A stretch of 64,000 bases of DNA from JAFGIG01 sp964397545 (lineage in GTDB: Bacteria; SDB-A): contig CAYNIW010000004.1 in NCBI GenBank assembly GCA_964397545.1, forward strand, positions 1-64,000. Reading direction: 5' to 3'. Of the stretch, positions 42,690 through 50,479 are shown piece by piece. The notes beneath the pieces were generated by a model. The model did not search any database and was not told the origin of the DNA. It worked only from the letters and a program-made list of their open reading frames with translations. A program made the position numbers and the translations under genes. Positions within the stretch are counted from its first letter, which is position 1. Each line of letters starts with the position of its first letter.

Positions 42690-43539
42690 TTTTTGCTCCT
42701 TTTCTCACAATGTCGAGGGCGATATCGAGCGATCTGTATGAGTGGGTAAGCTTACCCACGGAAATAAAATCCACTCCAAGGGAAGAAAGAGACTTAATCT
42801 TTTTTTCGTCAATTTTCCCCGAGACTTCAACTTCAGATCTGCCGGCGATCATCTTCATCGCCTTTTCGATATCTCTCAGATCCATGTTGTCGAGCATTAT
42901 CCTGTCCGCGCCCTCTTCAAGCGCGGCAGGTATCTGCTCTATTTTTGACACCTCGACTTCTATAAACTGTCCGGGAAAGCGTCTTTTCGCTTTGGCTATC
43001 GCCAGAGCCGCATCATTGTCACAGGAAGCTATATGATTGTCTTTTATAAGAATCATGTCGAAAAGACCAAACCTGTGATTGACGCCTCCTCCTTTAAGCA
43101 CACTGTATTTCTCTATCTTTCTCTTGCCGGGAAAAGTCTTCCTCGTATCGAGAATTTTTGTTTTTCCTCCGGCTTTTTTAACGAACTTTTCCGTGATAGT
43201 GGCTATCCCGGACATTCTCTGAAGATAATTGAGAGCCACCCTTTCACCGGTTAAAATCGCTTTCAGCTTTCCTTCGATTTCTGTTAAAACATCTCCTTTT
43301 TTGATTTTATCTCCGTCTTTTTTGCATGCTCCGAAGCGCACGCCTGAATCGAGAACCTTAAAAGTCTCTTTCGCGAATTCCATACCCGCAAGTATTCCCT
43401 TTTCGCGGGTTATTATAACCGCCGAAGCGCTGTCGCCGTTTTCAATAAGAGCTTCCGTCGTCAAGTCGCCTTTGCCGACGTCCTCATTGAGCGCGAGTAA
43501 AACTTCTTCCCGAATTTCTTCGTCAGTAAAATCTATCAG
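42682..43539 (-). CDS. nadC: quinolinate phosphoribosyltransferase, probable CTG start
   Basis: NadC converts quinolinate and PRPP to nicotinate mononucleotide in NAD synthesis. Visible motifs are GERVALNYLQRMSGIATIT, ILDTRKTFPGKRKIEKYSVLKGGG, NHRFGLFDMILIKDNHI and VEVSKIEQIPAALEEGADRIMLDNM. A TTG at 43464 would begin at MTTEALI and remove the conserved ALNEDVGKGDLTTEA segment, which is clearly present in frame upstream. That extension holds no ATG, GTG or TTG before the upstream stop. A CTG at 43539 after GGGGAG gives MIDFTDEEIREEVLLALNED, a normal NadC N-terminus, and 285 residues. nadA and nadB are not nearby. Confidence 0.88.
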   Translation of the reverse strand: MIDFTDEEIREEVLLALNEDVGKGDLTTEALIENGDSASAVIITREKGILAGMEFAKETFKVLDSGVRFGACKKDGDKIKKGDVLTEIEGKLKAILTGERVALNYLQRMSGIATITEKFVKKAGGKTKILDTRKTFPGKRKIEKYSVLKGGGVNHRFGLFDMILIKDNHIASCDNDAALAIAKAKRRFPGQFIEVEVSKIEQIPAALEEGADRIMLDNMDLRDIEKAMKMIAGRSEVEVSGKIDEKKIKSLSSLGVDFISVGKLTHSYRSLDIALDIVRKGAKNG

Positions 43540-43560
43540 GAAAGACTCCCCGTCAAATTT

Positions 43561-44664
43561 TCAGATTATTTCCGAATAAAGGACAGCGCAATTTTTTCCG
43601 CGTCTTTTGGCTTCATACATTGCTTTATCAGCAAAAAACAGCAATTCATCTTCATTTTTTACGCCTGGTGTTTTTGAAATTTCAGCGATTCCAAGGCTTA
43701 TCGTTTTTCTGAAAACTGATTTTTTTGAATTAAATTCAAGGGCAGATATTTTCTTCCTTATTTTCTCAGCTATTTTTCCTGCCTGGATTTCATCAGTGTT
43801 CGGAAGAATCATTAAAAATTCCTCCCCTCCAAATCTGCCGGCGGTATCTTCTTTTCTCACTCCGTCGAAAATAACTCCGGCTATCTTTTTGAGGACTTCG
43901 TCTCCTATGAGATGGCCGTGCTCATCGTTGCACTTTTTAAAGTCGTCTATATCTAACATTACGCAGGACAGCGGAGATTTTTGCCTTTTTGCCCTGCTGA
44001 ATTCTTTTATAAGCGAATCCATTACATAAGCTCTGTTGTGGATACCCGTAAGTTTGTCTGTTATCGCCGTCCTGTAAAGTTCCGTGTTCTTTTTTTTCAG
44101 CTCTGAATTGAGCATTTCTATTTTTATGTTGATTTTTCTGAGTTCCTCATTTCTCTTTTCGAGCTCAAGCTTCGCGCTTTCAAGTTCTCTGTAAAGGTCT
44201 TTTATCTTTTTCAAGTGCCCGAGCTGTATCAGGTTTGTTCCGTCTGACCTTTTTAGCTTTTCAATAATCGCGTCAACAATATTCGAATAAGTTGCAGGTA
44301 TAGCCTCGAATATCTTTGAAAGCTCATTCGGCTCTATAATGGCAATCTCAGCGCTTGATACCGCGTAAACGCTCGCCGTCGTCGTCTTGTCGTGGCCGAG
44401 AACGCCAAGTTCGCCGAAAATATCTCCCTCGTTTCTTGTCGCTATATGAACTTTTTTGCCGCTGGGCATCTCTTTTGTGACTTTTACACTGCCTCTTAAA
44501 ATAAGAAAAAGATTCCCCGCAGGCGAGTTCTCCTCAATTATCAGTTGGTCCGGCTTGAAATCCTTTAAAAAGATATACTCTTCCGGTATTTTTTTTACCT
44601 CTTCGGCTTCGACATTCTTGAATAAACGGTTTGCCGAAAGTTTAGAAACAGTGTTTTTATCCAT
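43561..44664 (-). CDS. cyclic-nucleotide-binding-fold diguanylate cyclase
   Basis: A 367-residue soluble protein. Residues about 10-125 form a cNMP-binding fold (IIEENSPAGNLFLILRGSVKVTKE and DIFGELGVLG). Its phosphate cassette reads GELGVLGHDKTTTASV, with the Glu but not the Arg that grips the phosphate of cAMP. A coiled coil (about 150-195) leads to a GGDEF domain with VMLDIDDFKKCNDEHGHLIGD, GGEEF at 279-283 and an RxxD inhibitory site at 270-273, five residues before it. It should make cyclic-di-GMP and be product-inhibited. It is divergent from the cyclase-AAA-TPR gene. Confidence 0.9.
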   Translation of the reverse strand: MDKNTVSKLSANRLFKNVEAEEVKKIPEEYIFLKDFKPDQLIIEENSPAGNLFLILRGSVKVTKEMPSGKKVHIATRNEGDIFGELGVLGHDKTTTASVYAVSSAEIAIIEPNELSKIFEAIPATYSNIVDAIIEKLKRSDGTNLIQLGHLKKIKDLYRELESAKLELEKRNEELRKINIKIEMLNSELKKKNTELYRTAITDKLTGIHNRAYVMDSLIKEFSRAKRQKSPLSCVMLDIDDFKKCNDEHGHLIGDEVLKKIAGVIFDGVRKEDTAGRFGGEEFLMILPNTDEIQAGKIAEKIRKKISALEFNSKKSVFRKTISLGIAEISKTPGVKNEDELLFFADKAMYEAKRRGKNCAVLYSEII

Positions 44665-44734
44665 GCGCCGCCTTTTTATAGCAAAAGCATTCTATATCAA
44701 GGAATGTTTTTTTTCAACAACAGATTGCTCGCGG

Positions 44735-44761
44735 TTGACAAAGACGCAAGAGGACTATAAA
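44735..44761 (+). promoter_or_regulatory. promoter of the cyclase-AAA-TPR gene, possibly giving a leaderless mRNA
   Basis: A perfect -35 TTGACA (44735-44740) is followed after 15 nt by a -10 TATAAA (44756-44761). The spacer is short but usable. The ATG at 44769 comes only 7 nt after the -10 and has no ribosome site, so transcription would start at or next to the start codon. Confidence 0.45.
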
Positions 44762-44768
44762 TACTCCT

Positions 44769-47700
44769 ATGCACGATTTGGTTCCCTTTTTCATAAACCA
44801 AAATTACTCTAAAGATGTAAAAGGCGGAAAGTTCAGAGCCGCCGTTCTTTTCGTGGACATAACTGGTTTTACCCAGATGACAAAAAAACTGATGGAAAAA
44901 GGGACGGAAGGCATAGAAATATTGACTCTGACAATAAACGATGTGTTTACACCTGCTATTTCCGCTGTTCGGTCTCAAGGAGGATTCGTCTCTGTTTTCG
45001 GCGGAGACGCTTTTTATGCTCTGTTTAACTCAGAATCAAGAGGTTTCAGACATAACGCCCTTTATGCCGCTCAGGAGATTACCCGCCTTTTCTCCGAGTT
45101 CGGCATAAAAAAAACCGGAGCCGGCATTTTCGAGTTATCTGTAAAAACAGGTCTTTCTTTGGGCGAAATCGAATGGGGTATTGTTCAAAACCCTCATCAA
45201 AACATTTACTATTTCAAGGGATATCCCCTCGACTCAGCCTCAAAAGTTCAGAGACTCTGCCCCAGAAATTCAGTCGCAGCAGACAGAGATTTTGTGCTCT
45301 CTTTTCGCGACCGGAAAAAATTTATTTCTATAGGAGAAGACGCTTTCACCCCCGCTTTTAAGTCCCAATCCTTGGAAAAACTTCGAATGGATAAGATGCA
45401 CGATATTGAAGTTCAGAAAAAATTTTTCCCGAAAATTCTTCTCGACGGCTCGGTAAAAGGCGAGTTCAGAGAAGTTGCGAGTGTATTCATATCGTTTGCC
45501 GATTCCCCCGGTTTTCGCGAAAACATCTCAAATGTAATAGACATGGTCTCTGAGACAGGCGGGTATTTTAACAGAGTGAGTTACGGCGACAAAGGAGGTT
45601 TCATTCTTGTCTTCTACGGAGCTCCAGAGGGGAGAGAACTTCTCTGCGAGAGAGCCTCGAAGATGGCTTTGTCAGTCGCCGCAATACCCCATTTCATGAT
45701 AAGCGCCGGAATAACTTTCGGAATGTGCTTTTCCGGGTTCACCGGCAGTGAAGAAAGAGCCGAATATACATGCCAGGGGGAAAGAGTCAATCTCGCCGCG
45801 AGACTTATGACATTAAAAAAAGACAATCTGCCTCCGGAGCCGAGAATACTGACGGATCAAAGGATCAAGGAAAAACTTTCAAATTCATTCAGTTTCGACT
45901 TCGTCTGCGATGCCGCCTTAAAAGGCTTTGACGATCCGGTTCCCGTTTTCTGTCTCAAAGGAGAAAAGAAAAACAAACATATCCTGCAGGGCGAAGCAGT
46001 CGGCAGAGAAAGGCAGTTTGAAAAGGCGGCTGAAATTTTCAACAAAACAATCGAAAGCGGGACTTTCGGAGGAATCCTTAAAGTGGAAGGTGAAGCAGGA
46101 TCCGGAAAAAGCTTTTTCGTGACGGAACTTATCAAAAGACATCAGTCTTTCAATTGGATTTTCATGCCCTGCGACCAGATCTACAGATACTCTTTCAATC
46201 CCCTTAAACATTTTCTTAGTTCTTTTTTTGCGTTTGAAAAAGAGGCGTTCGAAAAAGATAAAATTTCATCGGCAAAAGAAAAACTCGTAAAGATTTTTTC
46301 CTGTGAAGAATCTTTTGATCCCAGTGAAATTGACAGTATGCTCTTTTTCCTGTGCGAAGCCGCGGGATTGAGATGCGACAATCCGGATTTCACTTCTTTG
46401 GACCAGAAAAACAGAAAAGACATGATCCTGCATTATGTAAAGTTGTTGGTTAAAACTCTTTCGAAAAAAAAACCTGCCGCAGTCTTTTTCGACGACTTCC
46501 ACTGTATAGACGATGACACGCTGGATTTAGCCAAATCTCTCTGCCTTGGCACAGAAAAATATCCTTTAATCTTGTTAATGGCTTCCCGAAGGGCTGAATC
46601 CGGTGAAAACGAATTTGAAGATACCCAGGTGTTTAAGATATTACTCGAGCCTTTCAACCGCGAAGATTCTTTCGAACTGGCGAAGAAAAAACTTAAAACT
46701 GAAGACGTCCCGTATCCGACACTCGAATTTATCTTCGAAAGGTCAGAGGGAAATCCCTTTTACATCGATCAGACCGTAAGTTTCCTTCTCGAAAACGGAT
46801 ATTTAGATACAGATTTAAGGCTGAGCTCAGATACCTCTTTTATACCTTCGGACATCAGATCCGTAATTATATCGAGGTTCGACCGGTTCGGCAGAGATTT
46901 GAAAAATGCCATGATCCGCGCGTCTGTTCTCGGGAGAGAATTTTCCGCAGAAATCCTCGCGAAAATGCTTTCTGCCACAAACATTGAAAAGTCTCTTCGC
47001 GAAGGCGAGAATAACGGAGTCTGGACTACGCAGGGAAGAGATTTGTATTCATTCAGCCACGCTCTTATAAGAGATTCAATTTACGAAATGCAGTTAAAGA
47101 ACGAGCTGAGAAATCTACACCGCGAAGCGGCAAAAACCTATGAAAGCCTGACCAATAATTCAATAGAAAGCAACACGGGCATAATAGCGTTTCATTATGA
47201 TTTATCGGGAGACAAAGAGAAGGCTCCGGTCTTTCTGAGAAAAGCTCTTCTTCACGCTCAGAAATCCTTTTCAGCTGTGGATTCGCTGAGGTTCTGCGAA
47301 GCTCTCGACAAATATCTCCCTCCGGGAAAAGAAAAACTCGAAAACTCAATAAAGAGAATGCGCCTGATCTCCGTCACAGGAAAGCTCGAAAAAGCCGAAG
47401 AGATAGCCGAAAAAGTCCTCTCAAAATGTGAAAACGAAGGCGAAAGCAATCTCGCCGCCGAATGTCTTATCAGCCTTTGCGAAATTTCGCTTAAACTTTT
47501 CAAAATGGATAAAAATCTCAGATACCTTAAAAAACTCGATACATTGTCTGAAAAGACTGAAGACAAAAAAATTAGGACTGAACTTTTCAAGCTCTACGGA
47601 TTTTACTGGCACGGCAATGAAGACGAAAAAAAAGCTGTCCAATATTTCGAAAAAGCCCTGAATCTGACAAGAATAACAAAAGACAAAAAAGCCGAGGCAA

Positions 47701-48584
47701 AATGTCTTTCCGATATTTCTATTTTCTGCGGACGAGAAATAGGTTTGGAAAAAGTTCTCGAATTCCTCTTCGATGCCCTGAAATTAGCTCAGGAAATAGA
47801 AGATCTTCGAACTCTGGAGATAATTTTATCAAACATCGGCTTGAGCTACGCTGAAATATACCTCGATATAGAGAACTCATTCATTTACTATCAGAAAGGC
47901 ATCGAGATTTGCCGCAGGACAGGGAATAAATCAGCCCTGATGAATAATCTGAATAATTTAGCGACCATCTATCAGGCAAAAGGCGACCAAAAAACAGCCG
48001 AGGAGCTTTTGAAGACTTCTCGTGATATGGCCGTCGAAATGGGTTATAAATTGGCATCGGCAAACGCCTACTGTAATCTTTCGGTGTTTTACAGAAATCA
48101 AAAAAAACTCATAAACGCCCTTGACTGCATACAAAGAGCTGAAAAAATCATAGAAAACACGCCGTTGAAAGAATATTTACTGGCAGTGAAAAAGGACAGG
48201 TTCGAGACTTACGTCTATATGAAAGACGCTCTGATGGCGAGAAATACTTTAGATGAGATAAATTCACTTCACAGGGATATAAATGAAGGGAAAAACCCTT
48301 CTGATTTCGTCTTCAACGAACTTAGAGTGAGTTTTCTCCAAACAGAGGATAAGAAATTACTGGCTGAGATGGAAAAAGAGGCGGAAAAAATATCCCTGAA
48401 ATCTCAGAAAGCATACACTCATTATGTTATCTGGAAGACATCCGGTTCCGCTGAAAATGCCGAAATTTCCCTCAATCTTTACAGGGAGCTCATTGAGGAA
48501 CCGATAAACGATTTCAAGGACATCTACTGGGTTATAAGAAAAAACGAACTCAAGGATTACATCAGCAGAGGGCGGGAATCCTGA
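44769..48584 (+). CDS. soluble-adenylyl-cyclase-like protein: two cyclase domains, AAA ATPase, TPRs
   Basis: A 1271-residue cytosolic protein. Cyclase domain 1 (about 22-180) has metal-binding Asp30 (VLFVDITGFT) and Asp80 (VFGGDAFYALF), but GYPLDSASKVQRL replaces the catalytic Asn and Arg. Domain 2 (about 232-390) lacks the first Asp (VFISFADSPGF) but keeps YTCQGERVNLAARL with Thr334, Asn341 and Arg345. Its base-selecting Lys position is Arg269. The two would complete one class III site. An AAA_16-type ATPase follows (GRERQF, Walker A GEAGSGKS at 441-448, Walker B AAVFFDDFH), then TPR repeats from about 790. Order and residue pattern match animal soluble adenylyl cyclase (ADCY10). Product (cAMP or cGMP) is not certain. 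It overlaps the convergent kinase gene by 23 nt. Confidence 0.88.
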   Translation: MHDLVPFFINQNYSKDVKGGKFRAAVLFVDITGFTQMTKKLMEKGTEGIEILTLTINDVFTPAISAVRSQGGFVSVFGGDAFYALFNSESRGFRHNALYAAQEITRLFSEFGIKKTGAGIFELSVKTGLSLGEIEWGIVQNPHQNIYYFKGYPLDSASKVQRLCPRNSVAADRDFVLSFRDRKKFISIGEDAFTPAFKSQSLEKLRMDKMHDIEVQKKFFPKILLDGSVKGEFREVASVFISFADSPGFRENISNVIDMVSETGGYFNRVSYGDKGGFILVFYGAPEGRELLCERASKMALSVAAIPHFMISAGITFGMCFSGFTGSEERAEYTCQGERVNLAARLMTLKKDNLPPEPRILTDQRIKEKLSNSFSFDFVCDAALKGFDDPVPVFCLKGEKKNKHILQGEAVGRERQFEKAAEIFNKTIESGTFGGILKVEGEAGSGKSFFVTELIKRHQSFNWIFMPCDQIYRYSFNPLKHFLSSFFAFEKEAFEKDKISSAKEKLVKIFSCEESFDPSEIDSMLFFLCEAAGLRCDNPDFTSLDQKNRKDMILHYVKLLVKTLSKKKPAAVFFDDFHCIDDDTLDLAKSLCLGTEKYPLILLMASRRAESGENEFEDTQVFKILLEPFNREDSFELAKKKLKTEDVPYPTLEFIFERSEGNPFYIDQTVSFLLENGYLDTDLRLSSDTSFIPSDIRSVIISRFDRFGRDLKNAMIRASVLGREFSAEILAKMLSATNIEKSLREGENNGVWTTQGRDLYSFSHALIRDSIYEMQLKNELRNLHREAAKTYESLTNNSIESNTGIIAFHYDLSGDKEKAPVFLRKALLHAQKSFSAVDSLRFCEALDKYLPPGKEKLENSIKRMRLISVTGKLEKAEEIAEKVLSKCENEGESNLAAECLISLCEISLKLFKMDKNLRYLKKLDTLSEKTEDKKIRTELFKLYGFYWHGNEDEKKAVQYFEKALNLTRITKDKKAEAKCLSDISIFCGREIGLEKVLEFLFDALKLAQEIEDLRTLEIILSNIGLSYAEIYLDIENSFIYYQKGIEICRRTGNKSALMNNLNNLATIYQAKGDQKTAEELLKTSRDMAVEMGYKLASANAYCNLSVFYRNQKKLINALDCIQRAEKIIENTPLKEYLLAVKKDRFETYVYMKDALMARNTLDEINSLHRDINEGKNPSDFVFNELRVSFLQTEDKKLLAEMEKEAEKISLKSQKAYTHYVIWKTSGSAENAEISLNLYRELIEEPINDFKDIYWVIRKNELKDYISRGRES

Positions 48585-50310
48585 AAGTGAAGATGCTCCC
48601 CTCGTTTGTTTTTGAAAACACGCCTATCTCTCCGCCGTGAAGCTCTATTAGTCTTTTGACTATGGAAAGCCCCAGTCCTGTTGTCTGTTCACCTTCCGTT
48701 CCCTCTCTTTTTGCCTCAGTGAATTTGTCGAAAATTTTTAGTTTCATTTCTTCCGGGATTCCAATTCCGCTGTCTTCCACGGAAACGACGGCGTATAGGA
48801 TATCGCCCGACAATTCCCTTTTGTGAGTTATTGAAATTCTGCCGCCTTTTGGAGTGAATTTAAGGGCGTTCGAAAAAAGATTCTGCATTATCTGCCAGAA
48901 TCTGTTGAAATCAACCATGCAACAGCAGTTCCCCCCTTCGTTGTTCCATTTGAAATCCACGCCTTTTTTTTCTGAAAGCCTCCTGAAATCGCCGGCAAAT
49001 CCAGAGATGAGATCGACTATGTTCATCTCAGCAAGTTCGAGCCTGAAATCTTCACTCTCGATTTTGTTTATCTCGAGAATGTCTTCGACGAGGACGAGAG
49101 CCCTTTGCACATAATGTTTTATGACCTCAAGAGTCTCCTCGGCTTCATGGTTCAGCTTCTGCAGATGCGATAACATCTGGGACAACGGTATAATCGAACC
49201 TATCGTCCCCTTCAGGTCGTGTGAAACAACTCTCATTATCGCGTCTTTGGACTTGTTAAGCTCCGTCAGTTCTTCGTTTTTTTCGGCAAGTTCGACGTTC
49301 TGTTTTTCTATCATCATATTCGCGCCGGCAAGTTCTTCGTTTTTCATCCTGTAAATTTCAGTTTCTCTTTCTCTTAGCTTGACCTCGAAACGGGCGTCCA
49401 TTTCTGCGATTCTCGATGTTTTTTCTTCATTGAAAATAACGTCCATCTTCTCGGCGTATATCCGGCTGAAATAAAGAGCTTTCTGATAGTCTTCTTTTTC
49501 TTCGTATAGCTCTGATAAAGTTCTTGCGGCGTTCATCTGACCTAAATTATTGTCCGTCGAGAAATATATTTCAAAAGCCTCCTGGACATATTCAAGGGAT
49601 TTCTCCGTATCTCCTTTATCTTTCATTATAAGTCCAAAGTTGAAAAGAGGAGGGGCTTCGCCGTTTCTGTCTCCTAATTCACGCTTCAAGGCAATGGCTT
49701 TTTCGTAATACGAAAGGGCTTCCTCCAGAGCTCCTGTCTCCCTGTAAACCTCGCCGATGTTGTTCAGTATAAAAGACAATGACCTTTTGTTTCCGGCGCT
49801 TTCGGCGGCATTTTTTGCCCTTTCCAGATATTCGAGGCTTTTTGCGAAGTCTCCTAAACGCCTGTAGACGTTCGCGATATTGTTACAGCTCTGCTGTATA
49901 AACTTCTGCAGGCCTTCCTTTTCCCGTATTTCGAGAGATTTTTTCATATAGAAAAGTGCTTTTTCGGTTAGGTTCATTTTGGCAAATACAACTCCCATGC
50001 CTTCGTATGAACTCGTAAGCCTGTCCGGGTCTGTCTCTGATGACGCCACTTTCTGAAAATATTCTATCGCCTTTTCGAAGTCGGACATGTGAAAACACAA
50101 AAACCCCAAGCGGAGGAGGGCTTTGTTTTTAAGATCTTCTATTCTGCTTTTTTCGCATATCTCCAGCGCTGTCAAAGCGCAGTTGAATGAAGGGACAGTT
50201 TCCGTGGCGTCAAAAAATTCTTTTGCTTTTTTAATGAGAAAGGAGGCTTTTTCTCTATCAGTCGAAAGGGCGTCCGCCTGAGCGAAAACAATTTCAGTTT
50301 TATCGGCCAT
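48562..50310 (-). CDS. soluble TPR-containing histidine kinase
   Basis: Residues 1-290 hold about six TPR repeats (for example CNNIANVYRRLGDFAKSLEYLERA and LNNIGEVYRETGALEEALSYYEKA). A coiled coil (about 300-355) is followed by the dimerisation box VVSHDLKGTIGSIIPL with phospho-acceptor His364. The ATPase has NLFSNALKFTP (N box), VEDSGIGIPEE (G1) and TTGLGLSIVKRL (G2). No membrane helix or signal peptide is seen. An ATG at 50448 would add 46 residues across a terminator; the ATG at 50310 follows GGAGGGAG and is preferred (582 residues). A weak promoter may precede it. No response regulator is nearby. Confidence 0.92.
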   Translation of the reverse strand: MADKTEIVFAQADALSTDREKASFLIKKAKEFFDATETVPSFNCALTALEICEKSRIEDLKNKALLRLGFLCFHMSDFEKAIEYFQKVASSETDPDRLTSSYEGMGVVFAKMNLTEKALFYMKKSLEIREKEGLQKFIQQSCNNIANVYRRLGDFAKSLEYLERAKNAAESAGNKRSLSFILNNIGEVYRETGALEEALSYYEKAIALKRELGDRNGEAPPLFNFGLIMKDKGDTEKSLEYVQEAFEIYFSTDNNLGQMNAARTLSELYEEKEDYQKALYFSRIYAEKMDVIFNEEKTSRIAEMDARFEVKLRERETEIYRMKNEELAGANMMIEKQNVELAEKNEELTELNKSKDAIMRVVSHDLKGTIGSIIPLSQMLSHLQKLNHEAEETLEVIKHYVQRALVLVEDILEINKIESEDFRLELAEMNIVDLISGFAGDFRRLSEKKGVDFKWNNEGGNCCCMVDFNRFWQIMQNLFSNALKFTPKGGRISITHKRELSGDILYAVVSVEDSGIGIPEEMKLKIFDKFTEAKREGTEGEQTTGLGLSIVKRLIELHGGEIGVFSKTNEGSIFTFRIPALC

Positions 50311-50418
50311 AAAACTCCCTCCGATTTTCTGACAATATTCTAATTCAGATTTTTCGATTTTGAAAGCTGTATTTAGATTTAAGGTATTTAGTAGATAGCC
50401 CAAGCTTAAAAATTTAAG

Positions 50419-50441
50419 AAAAAAAGGGGGCAAAAGCCCCC
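50419..50441 (-). terminator. intrinsic terminator of the exported protein gene at 50480-52354
   Basis: On the minus strand a perfect GGGGGC/GCCCCC stem with a TTTT loop is followed by a run of seven T. It lies 39 nt after the stop at 50480. This is the strongest terminator in the window. Confidence 0.9.
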
Positions 50442-50479
50442 TTTTCAAACAATTCCATTGGAATAGTTTTCTTTTAATT

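Noticed and set aside
43561..44664. Confident call of cAMP binding by the cNMP fold
   Set aside because: The phosphate cassette lacks the conserved Arg, so cAMP binding is not supported by sequence.
50311..50448. N-terminal extension of the histidine kinase to the ATG at 50448
   Set aside because: It crosses a strong terminator and lacks TPR-like sequence. The ATG at 50310 has a good ribosome site.
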